Assembly: GCA_009787405.1 (NCBI GenBank)
Contig: WRGA01000106.1
Span: forward strand, 1-37,990
DNA: 37,990 bases
Source of the DNA: Candidatus Azobacteroides sp.
GTDB taxonomy: Bacteria > Bacteroidota > Bacteroidia > Bacteroidales > WRGA01
Direction of reading: 5' to 3'
Part shown: positions 25,921-34,475 of the stretch, piece after piece
Numbering within the stretch: the stretch's first letter is position 1
Layout of the letters: each line of letters opens with the position of its first letter
Translations under genes and position numbers: made by a program
Notes under the pieces: generated by a model
The model's input: only the letters and a program-made list of their open reading frames with translations
Databases searched by the model: none
What the model was told of the DNA's origin: nothing

Positions 25921-27402
25921 ATGATCGAACAACAACTCACTGTCTATAATACGCTCCATCGAAAAAAAGAACGATTTGTCCCCATCCACCCGGGACACGC
26001 CGGAATGTATGTCTGCGGCCCCACGGTATATGGCGATGCCCATCTGGGACATGCGCGCCCGGCCATTACATTCGATATTCTGTTTCGTTATTTGATTCAC
26101 CTCGGATACAAAGTGCGTTATGTCCGTAACATCACGGATGTCGGGCATTTGGAAAACGATGCCGACAGCGGGGAAGACAAAATCTCGAAAAAGGCCCGTT
26201 TGGAAGAATTGGAGCCGATGGAAGTGGTGCAAACCTACCTGAACCGCTATCATACGTCGATGAACGCATTGAACATATTGCCGCCGAGTATCGAGCCGCA
26301 TGCGTCGGGACACATCATCGAGCAGATTCAATTCATTCAACAAATCATGGATCACGGATTCGCTTACGAAAGCAACGGTTCCGTATATTTTGACGTGGAG
26401 AAATACAACCGGAAATATCATTACGGAAAATTGTCCGGACGCAATATTGAAGATATGCTCAATGCAACCCGACAATTGGACGGACAGGAAGAAAAACGCA
26501 ACGGCGTCGATTTTGCCTTGTGGAAAAAAGCATCACCCGAACACATCATGCGCTGGCCTTCGCCCTGGAGCGAGGGATTTCCCGGCTGGCATTTGGAATG
26601 TTCGGTCATGGGTACCAAATATCTGGGAAAAGAATTTGATATTCACGGCGGAGGAATGGATTTGATGTTTCCCCATCACGAATGTGAAATTGCCCAATCG
26701 GTAGCCGCATTAGGCAAAGAAACCGTTCATTACTGGATGCACAACAATATGATTACCATCAACGGTCAGAAAATGGGAAAATCATTGGGAAATTTCATCA
26801 CGCTGGACGAATTGTTCTCCGGGTCGCACAAGTTATTGACGCAGGCATACAGTCCGATGACCATCCGGTTCTTTATCTTGCAGGCACATTACAGAAGTAC
26901 GCTCGATTTCGGCAACGAAGCATTACAGGCATCGGAAAAAGGACTTCAAAGAATAGATGACGCTTTAAAGAAATCAGACAAAATTCAACCGTCGGAAACC
27001 TCCGGTAATGCTTTCGTCAAAGAATTCCGGTCAAAATGTTATGAAGCGATGAACGACGATTTGAATACGCCGGTGGTGATTTCGCACCTGTTTGAAGCTG
27101 CCCGGATCATTAATACCGTCGCATCCGGAAACGAAAAAATATCTTCCGGAGATTTAAACGAATTGAAAGAAACCTTCAAATTGTTTTTTTACGATATATT
27201 GGGAATGAAATCCGATTCTTCCGCTTCCGGCGCAAATAACGAAGCATACGGGAAAGCGGTCGATCTTTTGTTGAACGTAAGGCAGGAAGCCAAACAACGC
27301 AAAGATTGGGTCACGTCCGATTATATCCGTAATCAATTGACATCCATCGGATTCGAAATAAAAGATACGAAAGACGGATTCGAGTGGAAATTGAATCAAT
27401 AA
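25921..27402 (+). CDS. cysS: Cysteinyl-tRNA synthetase
   Basis: This 493-aa class I synthetase attaches cysteine to tRNA-Cys in the cytoplasm. The HIGH motif is HLGH (41-44) in [16 protein letters not shown], with C32 as the first zinc ligand. The other ligands fall in WHLECSV and FPHHECE. KMSKS appears as KMGKS (284-288). The DALR-type anticodon-binding region follows, with [20 protein letters not shown]. Length is normal. A -7 box sits 20 bp upstream, and the deaminase gene starts 4 nt after its stop, so the two are probably cotranscribed. Confidence 0.97.
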   Translation: MIEQQLTVYNTLHRKKERFVPIHPGHAGMYVCGPTVYGDAHLGHARPAITFDILFRYLIHLGYKVRYVRNITDVGHLENDADSGEDKISKKARLEELEPMEVVQTYLNRYHTSMNALNILPPSIEPHASGHIIEQIQFIQQIMDHGFAYESNGSVYFDVEKYNRKYHYGKLSGRNIEDMLNATRQLDGQEEKRNGVDFALWKKASPEHIMRWPSPWSEGFPGWHLECSVMGTKYLGKEFDIHGGGMDLMFPHHECEIAQSVAALGKETVHYWMHNNMITINGQKMGKSLGNFITLDELFSGSHKLLTQAYSPMTIRFFILQAHYRSTLDFGNEALQASEKGLQRIDDALKKSDKIQPSETSGNAFVKEFRSKCYEAMNDDLNTPVVISHLFEAARIINTVASGNEKISSGDLNELKETFKLFFYDILGMKSDSSASGANNEAYGKAVDLLLNVRQEAKQRKDWVTSDYIRNQLTSIGFEIKDTKDGFEWKLNQ

Positions 27403-27405
27403 TCA

Positions 27406-27867
27406 ATGACCGATAAACAAATAACATTGGATTTACGTTATATCCGCATGGCAAAAATCTGGTCGGAAAATTCATACTGCATTCGCCGGCGCGTGGGAGC
27501 GTTGCTGGTAAAAGACAAAATGATCATTTCCGACGGATACAACGGTACGCCGGCAGGATTCGAAAACATTTGCGAGGACGAAAACAACGTCACCAAACCG
27601 TATGTGCTTCATGCCGAAGCCAATGCCATCACTAAAATTGCCCGCTCCAACAACAGCAGCGAAGGCGCGACCTTGTATGTAACGGCATCGCCCTGCATCG
27701 AATGCTCCAAACTAATCATCCAGTCGGGTATCAGGCGGGTCGTATATTCCGAACAATACCGGTTGGAAGACGGCATTAATTTATTGAAAAGAGCAGGAAT
27801 AGAAGTCGTTTTTTTATCTCCCGAAAAACTCGAAGAAGCGGACAGGTCTATTCAACCAAACTCATAA
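27406..27867 (+). CDS. dCMP deaminase-family protein
   Basis: This 153-aa zinc-dependent deaminase has the His-x-Glu site H69-A-E71 (VLHAEANAI) and Cys ligands in P96-C97-I-E-C100. The N-terminal region (YIRMAKIWSENSYCIRRRVG) and the loop GYNGTPAGFENICED fit the dCMP deaminase/ComEB group, which makes dUMP from dCMP. It follows cysS by 3 bp and precedes the S41 protease gene. A deaminase, S41 protease and 5-formyl-THF ligase order is recurrent in Bacteroidales, and dUMP and folate links make sense for thymidylate synthesis. Exact substrate not proven. Confidence 0.9.
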   Translation: MTDKQITLDLRYIRMAKIWSENSYCIRRRVGALLVKDKMIISDGYNGTPAGFENICEDENNVTKPYVLHAEANAITKIARSNNSSEGATLYVTASPCIECSKLIIQSGIRRVVYSEQYRLEDGINLLKRAGIEVVFLSPEKLEEADRSIQPNS

Positions 27868-28001
27868 TAAGTATCCGGCAGAATTTAATATCTACTGTTT
27901 TAAACGCAAAGATGCAAAAACACAAAGTCACAACGGATTTAAACTCCGCGCCTTTCCGACTTGGCGTTTAAAATATAAACCGTTTTTTTACGACATACTT
28001 T
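27868..28001 (+). repeat. Dispersed repeat R1, copy 3
   Basis: The ends are TAAGTAT (27868-27874) and ATACTT (27995-28000). Inside are CCGGCAGAATTTAATATC, GTTTTAAACGCAAAG, CACAAAGTCACAACGGA, CTTTCCGACTTGGCG and TTTAAAATATAAACCG. An inner CGGA/TCCG stem is visible. It lies in the leader of the S41 gene. Confidence 0.8.
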
Positions 28002-28025
28002 AATAAAAACATTCAAACATAAAAA

Positions 28026-29663
28026 ATGAAAAATAAATCGTCATTACGTGCAATACTTCTGCTTGTTGTCGGCATTATCGTCGGAGTAGTGATCGGTATC
28101 AATATGTACCGGCTGCCTTTCGGCAGACTGAAAAATGTGGTTCCGGGCGATAAAATAAACTCATTGTTATACCTGATCAACAAACAATATGTCGATACCG
28201 TGAATATCAACCAATTGGTGGAAAATGCCATTCCCGATATTTTAAAAGGGCTGGATCCGCATTCGGTATATATTTCCGCACAAGATCTGGCGGATGTCAA
28301 CAACACATTAGAAGGGCATTTCAGCGGCATCGGCGTGCAATTCACCATTCAAGACGACACCATTAATATTGTCAGCGTCGTCAGAGGAGGTCCGTCGGAA
28401 AAAGCGGGACTTCAAGCCGGAGACCGCATCATCGAAGTGAACGACTCGGTATTTGTCGGTAAAAATATTTCCAACGAAAAAGTCATGAAGGAACTGCGCG
28501 GCCCGAAAGAATCCGTCGTGAAATTGGGAATTAAACGCAGTTCTTCCGAAACCCTGCTGACTTTCAAAGTAATCCGTGACGATATCCCGGTGCAAAGCGT
28601 GGATGTCGCTTACAAAATATCGGACGGAATCGGGTATATTAAAGTTAATCAATTCGGACGCAACACCTATAAAGAATTTATGGATGCGATTACCCGGTTG
28701 ACCCAAAAAGAAAATTGCAACAAATTGATCATCGACCTGCGGGAAAACACCGGAGGATATATGGAGGCTGCCACAGCCATGGTAAACGAATTTTTGGCGA
28801 ACGGACAAGCCATTATGTACATTCAGGGAAAAACTTATCCGAAAAAATCGATTTATGCCGACGGATACGGATCCTGTCAAAAGATACCGATTGTTGTGCT
28901 GATCGACGAGTTTTCGGCTTCGGCCAGCGAGATTTTCGCCGGCGCCATTCAGGACAACGACCGCGGGCTGATCGTCGGACGTCGTTCTTTCGGCAAGGGA
29001 ATGGTACAACAACAAATCGAATTATCGGACGGTTCTGCCGTCAGACTGACCGTTGCCAGATATTACACGCCTTCGGGAAGATGCATTCAAAAGTATTACG
29101 AAAACGGAGCCGACAACAATTACGAATCCGATATTCTCAACCGGTATAAACACGGGGAATTTGATTCGCAAGACAGCATCAAGCAAAATTTGAATTTGAA
29201 GTATAAAACGGTTTCGGGAAGAACTGTGTACGGAGGCGGAGGAATCATGCCGGATATTTTCGTTCCGCGTGATACAGCCGGATACACGTCTTATTTCCAC
29301 ACACTGATCAATCAAGGCGTGCTGTATCAATTTGCATTCCAATATTCCGACAAAAACAGAAGCGTTTTAAACAACGCCAAAGATTACAAACAATTGCTGG
29401 CTTATCTGGAAACTCAAGACTTATTGGAAGATTTGGTTTCATTTGCCGAAACCAAAGGCATCAAAAGGCGTCCGGTATTGATAGATATTTCCAAAAATCT
29501 GATTCTCAATCAATTGTATGCCTATATTATCCGGAATAAATTCGAAAACGAAGGATTTTATCCCATATTCCAACGGCAAGACAAAACATTGGCAAGAGCC
29601 GTCGAAGAACTCAAATCGGGCCAAAATTATCCCTCATCTCCGGCATTAACCACGAAAAAATAA
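28026..29663 (+). CDS. S41 family C-terminal processing peptidase (CtpA-like)
   Basis: This 545-aa serine protease is anchored by one N-terminal helix (about 8-27) with the rest in the periplasm. It has a PDZ domain at about 90-180 (EGHFSGIGVQFTI, then GGPSEKAGLQAGDRIIEVND). The S41A catalytic core contains LIIDLRENTGGYMEAA, the nucleophile S299 in DEFSASASE and its general base K324 in RSFGKGMVQQ, 25 residues apart as in the Ser/Lys dyad of the family. The C-terminal third (about 400-545) is a helical extension often seen in Bacteroidota. It trims C-termini of envelope proteins. R1 copy 3 precedes it and a perfect palindrome follows. Confidence 0.93.
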   Translation: MKNKSSLRAILLLVVGIIVGVVIGINMYRLPFGRLKNVVPGDKINSLLYLINKQYVDTVNINQLVENAIPDILKGLDPHSVYISAQDLADVNNTLEGHFSGIGVQFTIQDDTINIVSVVRGGPSEKAGLQAGDRIIEVNDSVFVGKNISNEKVMKELRGPKESVVKLGIKRSSSETLLTFKVIRDDIPVQSVDVAYKISDGIGYIKVNQFGRNTYKEFMDAITRLTQKENCNKLIIDLRENTGGYMEAATAMVNEFLANGQAIMYIQGKTYPKKSIYADGYGSCQKIPIVVLIDEFSASASEIFAGAIQDNDRGLIVGRRSFGKGMVQQQIELSDGSAVRLTVARYYTPSGRCIQKYYENGADNNYESDILNRYKHGEFDSQDSIKQNLNLKYKTVSGRTVYGGGGIMPDIFVPRDTAGYTSYFHTLINQGVLYQFAFQYSDKNRSVLNNAKDYKQLLAYLETQDLLEDLVSFAETKGIKRRPVLIDISKNLILNQLYAYIIRNKFENEGFYPIFQRQDKTLARAVEELKSGQNYPSSPALTTKK

Positions 29664-29705
29664 AAGATAAAAGGTAAAAAACATGTTTTTTACCTTTTAC
29701 CTTTT
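29662..29705. terminator. Loop-less palindromic terminator after the S41 gene
   Basis: Two 22-nt arms meet with no spacer at 29683/29684. The central 30 bp (29669-29698) are a perfect palindrome (AAAAGGTAAAAAACA and its mirror). A T-rich 3' arm and TTTTTT follow. Confidence 0.75.
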
Positions 29706-29713
29706 TTCATCTG

Positions 29714-30295
29714 ATGGATAAAAAAGAAATTCGAAAAGAAATAGCCGGCAAAAAAGCGTATTATTCGGATGAAGAAATCAATTCGATGTCGGAATCGGTC
29801 TGTCGGCAAATCATCGCGTTGCCTGAATTTGCCGCATCCAAGCAAATTCTTGTTTATCATTCCATCCCGAAAGAAGTACAGACCGGCAATTTCATCGAAA
29901 ACATAAAAAACGGAAAAGAAATTTTTCTGCCGGTGATCGAAGAAAATCATTTATCCGTCAAAAAATATACCGGAAAAGAAAACGGCGGAAAAAGAGGAAT
30001 TTTCGGAATATGGGAACCGGTCGGAGAAGTCTGTCTCGATTACCGGTCGATCGACATGATTATTGTACCGGGAGTCGCATTCGACAGAAAATGCAACCGG
30101 TTGGGCAGAGGAAAAGGATATTATGACCGATTATTGCCTTCTTTCCCGAATAGTACCTTAAAAATAGGAATTTGTTTTGATTTTCAATTAGTCGATTCGA
30201 TTCCGACCGATTCTTTTGACATCCCGATGGATATGGTCATAACCGAAAAAGAAAATATAAAAATCAACCGGAAGCCTATCCTTAAGTCTGAGTGA
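29714..30295 (+). CDS. 5-formyltetrahydrofolate cyclo-ligase
   Basis: This 193-aa cytoplasmic enzyme makes 5,10-methenyl-THF from 5-formyl-THF using ATP. The N-terminal KKEIRKEIAGKK is the basic start of the family. LVYHSIPKEVQTGNFI matches the folate/ATP region. The signature loop is PGVAFDRKCNRLGRGKGYYD with the phosphate-binding Gly-Arg-Gly-Lys-Gly-Tyr-Tyr-Asp. Length is typical. It starts only 8 nt after the palindromic terminator, so some read-through or a promoter inside the S41 end is needed. The deaminase upstream supports a link to thymidylate and folate metabolism. Confidence 0.92.
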   Translation: MDKKEIRKEIAGKKAYYSDEEINSMSESVCRQIIALPEFAASKQILVYHSIPKEVQTGNFIENIKNGKEIFLPVIEENHLSVKKYTGKENGGKRGIFGIWEPVGEVCLDYRSIDMIIVPGVAFDRKCNRLGRGKGYYDRLLPSFPNSTLKIGICFDFQLVDSIPTDSFDIPMDMVITEKENIKINRKPILKSE

Positions 30296-30368
30296 TAGAA
30301 TGTAACTCGTGTTCGCCCATAAAAAACATTCAACATTCAAATCGGCTTCCGGTTGAAGGAATATATAT

Positions 30369-30388
30369 AGTAAAGTGTTCACTTTACT
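30369..30388 (+). terminator. Hairpin AGTAAAGTG/CACTTTACT
   Basis: A perfect 9-bp stem with a 2-nt loop, followed by a repeated TTTACT. It lies 73 nt past the cyclo-ligase stop. No gene is seen in 30296-30969: a 60-aa open frame at 30396 runs into repeat R1. Confidence 0.5.
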
Positions 30389-30525
30389 TTACTAAATGCA
30401 AAAACCGGAAAAACGCTGCATAAAAAATCGATTATTTTTCACTTTTTCTCATTTCATTCTCCCATCATCCGTCCTGAAAGGCGATGCAGACAACCCGGCT
30501 CCCTTGTATAAATCGCATTCGGGAT

Positions 30526-30591
30526 TGCGGAAAGACGCGCAGTTTAAATTCTTTGTGACTTTGTATCTTTGCGTTTAAAATAGTCTAAATT
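30526..30591 (-). repeat. Dispersed repeat R1, copy 4, left part (interrupted)
   Basis: It reads GGAAAGACGCGCAGTTTAAA, TTCTTTGTGACTTTG, TATCTTTGCGTTTAAAATAG, TCTAAATT, which is R1 in inverse sense. The missing R1 terminus (TAAATTCTGCCGGGTA) appears at 30953-30968, beyond a roughly 360-bp insertion. The other R1 end (ATACTT/CGACAT side) is absent. Confidence 0.7.
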
Positions 30592-30950
30592 AAGAGGCTG
30601 TTTGAATTATGTTACCTGCTGAAATTTTAAAATGTTTATCCGCAAAAATACCCCCGGGTGCGAAAGGTGTAGGTCTATTTCTTTGAAAATACGATCTTAT
30701 TGCATTGCCTTTATTTTTAAAAAGTCCCTTTAGTAGCAGAAAACAGCATATACAACCCTCCCTTATTTTTCCTTATAAGAGACTGAAAATAAGGGAATAA
30801 GCGGGAAACTGGAAAGACAGCTGAGGCTACTATAAGTATTTTGGTGAATAAGGGTTTTCTTGGGTATATAAAATCTTTGTGTTGAATTTTTTTGACTTTT
30901 GAATATAAAGTAGGAATTTCATTGTATATCCCCAAATAACTCAAACAGCT
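30592..30950. mobile_element. MITE-like insertion with GAGGCTGTTT ends
   Basis: GAGGCTGTTTGAATTAT (30594-30610) is mirrored by ATAACTCAAACAGCTTC (30936-30952; it reads GAAGCTGTTTGAGTTAT on the minus strand), with 2 mismatches in 17. TCTAAATT at 30584-30591 and 30951-30958 is a candidate 8-bp target duplication that partly overlaps the right end. The insertion splits R1 copy 4 and encloses R2 copy D. It contains no transposase frame, so any movement would need help in trans. Confidence 0.6.
30690..30885. repeat. Dispersed palindromic repeat R2, copy D
   Basis: AAAAAGTCCCTTTAGTAGC lies on the left with GAGGCTACTATAAGTATTTT on the right. The inner arms are CCCTTATTTTTCCTTAT and AAAATAAGGG. An outer AATAAGGGTTTTC mirrors the AAACCTTAT type of other copies. 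It lies inside the GAGGCTGTTT-ended insertion. Confidence 0.65.
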
Positions 30951-30969
30951 TCTAAATTCTGCCGGGTAA

Positions 30970-32031
30970 TTACCGGAACAATTTTTTCAAAGCGCCCAAA
31001 TCGGGGTAAAAAACAGCTTTGTCGGGATTTTTCTTGTCGTCGAAAATTGATCCGGGCAATACCGTCAACGTTCCGAACTGGGCGATTTTCAATGTCGAAT
31101 CAAAAAGCGTTTTGCCCGAAAGCGTAACTTTAATTTGAGCTTCGCCCGGTGTACGGCATACAATACCTTTTTGAATTTTTTCTTTTGTAACGGGCATCAA
31201 CTGTTCATTTTCCGATGTTCTCAACGTCAGATAAATCGGCGTTCCGCTTAAATCATTTTTATCGACCAACCCGAAATACCGGGAAAAACGGCACACCATT
31301 AAATTATTCATCGTTTCTTCCGGATCGATCGTGTAAGTCTGTATTTTGGTTTCGCGGGTAACCGTACCCGTGAACATTTCCGTCAATGCTTTTTCTTGAG
31401 CCTCTAACTGACTGATCACCAATTTAAAGGATTCTCCGTCTGCCGGAATTTTATCGGCATCACCCGTCAAAATATTCATCCGGCTTTCCCGAATCCGATA
31501 AATTTGTTTGGCGGCTATTTCGGCCATTTTGGAAGTGGAACCCGCCATCAACAGTTCTTCCGACATGACCGATGCCGTATTGAAATTCGTTCCCGCAGGC
31601 TTTTCTTCCGGCGACAAACGAAGCTTGGGCATATCGCTGAAATCCGGATCGGCATTGATCGAACACAACAAACCGTCGGACGTAAGATACATAAAAGGCA
31701 TCCCGCCCGATTTCAACTGAATAAAATAGGTATTTTCCTTATCCGGAATGCCTTTTCCCCAAACGTCCACTTTATCCGGTTCCCAATATTCCTTGTTTTC
31801 GGTAATCGCATCTTTCACCCCCAAATACTTTTCGGCATATTGATAAAATTGTCCGGCTTTAAGTTTTACCTTAGTCGTCTGAATATCAACATTCAACACC
31901 GTTTTCGGAAGCGTATATGTCAATCCGTATTCATTTCCCTTCGTCGCGGTTATTTTCACGGCTTCGGTTTGCGCATCGATCATCAACGACAGCAACAAAA
32001 CCGGAACAATAACCCAAATTCTTTTTTTCAT
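30970..32031 (-). CDS. DUF4831 family protein, exported
   Basis: This 353-aa protein has a signal peptide (MKKRIWVIVPVLLLSLMIDA, cleaved before Q). The segment GLTYTLPKTVLNVDIQTTKV, followed by FYQYAEKYLGVKDAITENKE and a Trp, is characteristic of DUF4831, a Bacteroidota family of unknown function found in the envelope. Later parts hold a conserved ESRMNILTGDADKIPADGES region. No catalytic motif is visible. The stop codon lies at the junction with R1 copy 4, and R1 copy 5 precedes the gene, so it is bracketed by the same repeat. It lies downstream of xerD on the same strand, with a 180-bp spacer. Confidence 0.8.
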   Translation of the reverse strand: MKKRIWVIVPVLLLSLMIDAQTEAVKITATKGNEYGLTYTLPKTVLNVDIQTTKVKLKAGQFYQYAEKYLGVKDAITENKEYWEPDKVDVWGKGIPDKENTYFIQLKSGGMPFMYLTSDGLLCSINADPDFSDMPKLRLSPEEKPAGTNFNTASVMSEELLMAGSTSKMAEIAAKQIYRIRESRMNILTGDADKIPADGESFKLVISQLEAQEKALTEMFTGTVTRETKIQTYTIDPEETMNNLMVCRFSRYFGLVDKNDLSGTPIYLTLRTSENEQLMPVTKEKIQKGIVCRTPGEAQIKVTLSGKTLFDSTLKIAQFGTLTVLPGSIFDDKKNPDKAVFYPDLGALKKLFR

Positions 32032-32068
32032 AAATATATCGTAAAAATCAGTTTATATTTTTAAACGC

Positions 32069-32209
32069 TAAGTATGTCGCAAAAAATAATTTATATTTTA
32101 AACACCAAGACGCAAAGTCAGAAAGACGCGAAATTTAAATCCGTTGTGATTTTGTGTTTTTGCATCTTCGCATCGAAAATAGTAGATATTAAATTCTGCC
32201 GGGTACTTA
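32069..32209 (-). repeat. Dispersed repeat R1, copy 5 (141 bp)
   Basis: On the plus strand it starts TAAGTATGTCGC and ends TTAAATTCTGCC then GGGTACTTA, the exact reverse of the copy 1 and 3 order. It fills the xerD-DUF4831 spacer almost completely and is oriented with those minus-strand genes. Confidence 0.8.
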
Positions 32210-32211
32210 TA

Positions 32212-33126
32212 TCATTCTATATTTTTTGTCTTCCCTTTATTATATCTCGGATGAAAAGCCAAAATCGTTTTCCTCAAATGATCTTTGCCGATGTGCGTAT
32301 AAATCTCGGTGGTGGTGATTTTCTCGTGTCCGAGCATCTGCTGAATGACCCGTAAATTGGCGCCGTTCTCCAACAAATGAGTGGCAAAAGAATGCCGGAA
32401 AGTGTGCGGACTGACCTTTTTCCGAATTCCTGCCGCTTCGGCTTGAGTTTTGATGACGTGAAAAACCGTTATCCGGGAAAGGCCTTTTCCCCGTTTCGTC
32501 TGGAAAAGAACATCTCCGTATCCTTTTTGAACCTCGATTTCGTTCCGGTCGATCATATAATTCCGGATTTCCTTCAAAGCAGAACCGGCTATGGGTACCA
32601 ACCGTTGTTTGCTGCCTTTTCCTTCTACTTTGATAAATCCTTCGTCGAAATAAATATCGCTTATTTTCAATGTCACCAATTCCGACACGCGAAGCCCGCA
32701 GCTGTATAATGTTTCCAGCATGGCATGATTTCGACGGCCTTCCGCCGAAGACAAATCGATGGAGCCCAATATCGCGTCTATTTCGTCGAGCGTCAACACA
32801 TCAGGCAATTTCAACCCGATTTTCGGGGATTCGAGCAATTCCGTCGGATCTTCGGAAATATACTCTTCAAGCATCAGGAATTTATAAAAAGATTTGATTC
32901 CCGAAATAATCCTCGCCTGCGAACGGGGATGAATACCAATGTCCCGAAGTTGTACGACAAATTGGTGCAAATCCTTCAACGTAATTTTATCCAAAGGAAT
33001 ACCCTCCGACCGTGAAAAATCGATCAATTTGGATAAATCCTCCATATAAGCATCCGACGAATTGGACGAAAGCGATTTTTCCAATTTCAAATAAACTTTG
33101 TACTTATCAACAATCTGTTCTTCCAT
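32212..33126 (-). CDS. xerD: XerD-type tyrosine recombinase
   Basis: This 304-aa recombinase has an N-terminal SAM-like core-binding domain (about 1-95) and a catalytic domain with the full set of active residues: R146 (CGLRVSEL), K173 (GKGSKQR), H241 and R244 (SPHTFRHSFATHLL), H267 (MLGHE) and nucleophile Y276 (TTEIYTHI). Length and C-terminal end fit chromosomal XerD, which resolves chromosome dimers at dif with XerC. The divergent arrangement with aroQ is common in Bacteroidales and argues for the housekeeping enzyme rather than a mobile integrase. No dif site was recognised in the window. Confidence 0.92.
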   Translation of the reverse strand: MEEQIVDKYKVYLKLEKSLSSNSSDAYMEDLSKLIDFSRSEGIPLDKITLKDLHQFVVQLRDIGIHPRSQARIISGIKSFYKFLMLEEYISEDPTELLESPKIGLKLPDVLTLDEIDAILGSIDLSSAEGRRNHAMLETLYSCGLRVSELVTLKISDIYFDEGFIKVEGKGSKQRLVPIAGSALKEIRNYMIDRNEIEVQKGYGDVLFQTKRGKGLSRITVFHVIKTQAEAAGIRKKVSPHTFRHSFATHLLENGANLRVIQQMLGHEKITTTEIYTHIGKDHLRKTILAFHPRYNKGKTKNIE

Positions 33127-33161
33127 AAAAAGACAAATTCTGTTTTTAAGAAGTTTTTATA

Positions 33162-33169
33162 TACCTTTG
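33162..33169 (+). promoter_or_regulatory. -7 box for aroQ
   Basis: TACCTTTG within TATATACCTTTGTC matches TAnnTTTG, about 125 bp before the aroQ ATG. A mirror copy lies at 33272-33279. No clear TTTG partner is visible. Confidence 0.45.
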
Positions 33170-33271
33170 TCGGACAATAGCAAAACAAAAAAGTAAGGAT
33201 GCGGCAAACACCGGTATCTATTTTAAACACCGGGTTGTGTGTATCATTCGATACTTTTACTTTTCACCTCA

Positions 33272-33279
33272 CAAAGGTA
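33272..33279 (-). promoter_or_regulatory. -7 box for xerD
   Basis: The minus strand reads TACCTTTG within GATATACCTTTGTG. The xerD ATG is about 146 bp away. This box and the one for aroQ face each other across the spacer, so the two transcripts would overlap. Confidence 0.4.
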
Positions 33280-33293
33280 TATCATTTTTCATT

Positions 33294-33728
33294 ATGAACA
33301 TTCAAATTATCAACGGTCCCAATCTGAATTTATTAGGTAAAAGAGAACCGGACATCTACGGAAACATCTCATTTGAAAGTTATTTGAACGAATTGATACA
33401 AAAATATCCTCAAATCCGGTTCGATTATTTCCAATCCAATGTCGAAGGGCATTTGATCGACAAACTTCATGAAGTCGGATTTTCGGTCGACGGAATCATT
33501 CTTAATGCCGGAGCATACACCCATACTTCCATCGCATTGGCCGACGCGATCAAGGCTGTCAATTCTCCTGTTATCGAAGTTCATCTGTCCAACATTCACA
33601 GCCGGGAAAAGTTTCGCCGGGTCTCCATGATCGCTCCGGTTTGTATCGGAAGCATTGCCGGGTTCGGCATGGATTCGTATCGGTTGGCGACGGAAGCATT
33701 TATAGCGGCAAAATATGGAATGCGCTGA
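33294..33728 (+). CDS. aroQ: 3-dehydroquinate dehydratase, type II
   Basis: This 144-aa shikimate-pathway enzyme converts 3-dehydroquinate to 3-dehydroshikimate. The start at 33294 gives the standard N-terminus MNIQIINGPNLNLLGKREPD with Y22 after it as the catalytic Tyr. R17 lies in the flexible loop, and NAGAYTHTSIALADA and EVHLSNIHSREKFR carry the substrate-binding residues. Type II enzymes form dodecamers. An upstream in-frame start at 33237 would add 19 unrelated residues and is rejected. The HAD gene follows after 18 bp. Confidence 0.95.
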   Translation: MNIQIINGPNLNLLGKREPDIYGNISFESYLNELIQKYPQIRFDYFQSNVEGHLIDKLHEVGFSVDGIILNAGAYTHTSIALADAIKAVNSPVIEVHLSNIHSREKFRRVSMIAPVCIGSIAGFGMDSYRLATEAFIAAKYGMR

Positions 33729-33746
33729 AAATGATGATATTAATTA

Positions 33747-34397
33747 ATGGTTGATAACAACATGAATCCCGACAGTTTAATTTTCGATATGGACGGTACG
33801 CTTTGGGATGCCGTCGATGCTTATGCACAATCATGGACGGAAGTTTTCAAGGCCAAAGGCATTCCCCGCGTCATGAAACGTGAAGATCTCCAAAAATTAA
33901 TGGGACAGGAAGTAAAAGATTTGTTGGCTGCTGCCATTCCCGAAATTCCGGAAAACGAACGGGAATATTTTTACCGGGATGTATTGGCACAATACGACAT
34001 CGAAATTCCGAAACCGAAAAACGGTGTAATCATTTATCCGGGTGTCGTCGAAGGGCTGAAAGAATTATCGACCAAATATAAACTGTTTATTCTCAGCAAT
34101 TGCGATAAAGGAGGCATCAAACTGTTTTTGAATTACACCGGAACAGAAAAATACATCACCGATTACTTTGAACACGGAGAAAATTACATGCCCAAATATC
34201 ATAACATGAAGCTGTTGATCGAAAAACATAGCCTTCAATATCCGATGTATGTCGGAGACACCGATTCCGACAGCAAACAATCTCAAATGGCCGGCGTTCC
34301 GTTTATATTCGTCAATTACGGATTCGGCGCCACCCAAAATTATGCCGCCGAATTTGACGATTTTTCCGAACTTTGTTACTATTTCATGAACATTTGA
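33747..34397 (+). CDS. HAD superfamily hydrolase, phosphoglycolate-phosphatase-like
   Basis: This 216-aa cytoplasmic phosphatase of HAD subfamily IA has motif I FDMDGTLWD with D14 as nucleophile and D16 as acid/base. A helical cap (about 20-90) holds GIPRVMKREDLQKLMG. Motif II is LSNCDKGG, with a Lys from the following region, and motif IV is GDTDSDSKQSQMAG. Substrates are small phosphorylated compounds. ATG at 33762 is an alternative start, giving 211 aa. It lies 18 bp after aroQ and 78 bp before pyk, so it is likely part of an aroQ transcript. Confidence 0.88.
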   Translation: MVDNNMNPDSLIFDMDGTLWDAVDAYAQSWTEVFKAKGIPRVMKREDLQKLMGQEVKDLLAAAIPEIPENEREYFYRDVLAQYDIEIPKPKNGVIIYPGVVEGLKELSTKYKLFILSNCDKGGIKLFLNYTGTEKYITDYFEHGENYMPKYHNMKLLIEKHSLQYPMYVGDTDSDSKQSQMAGVPFIFVNYGFGATQNYAAEFDDFSELCYYFMNI

Positions 34398-34475
34398 AAA
34401 TTTGAAAATTTAATCCGAAAACTTAATCCATAATAACAAAAAATAATTTCTAATTTTTAAATTTAAACTCTATCT

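Noticed and set aside
28308-29015. 235-aa minus-strand open frame
   Set aside because: It is the shadow of the S41 protease core, which has PDZ and catalytic motifs on the plus strand.
30396-30578. 60-aa open frame after the cyclo-ligase
   Set aside because: Its C-terminal third is R1 repeat sequence read as protein (FVTLYLCV); it has no similarity pattern or start signal.
32212-33126. Tyrosine recombinase as a mobile-element integrase
   Set aside because: Size, full XerD active-site set and the xerD-aroQ divergent neighbourhood fit the housekeeping enzyme; no attachment repeats or element genes are nearby.
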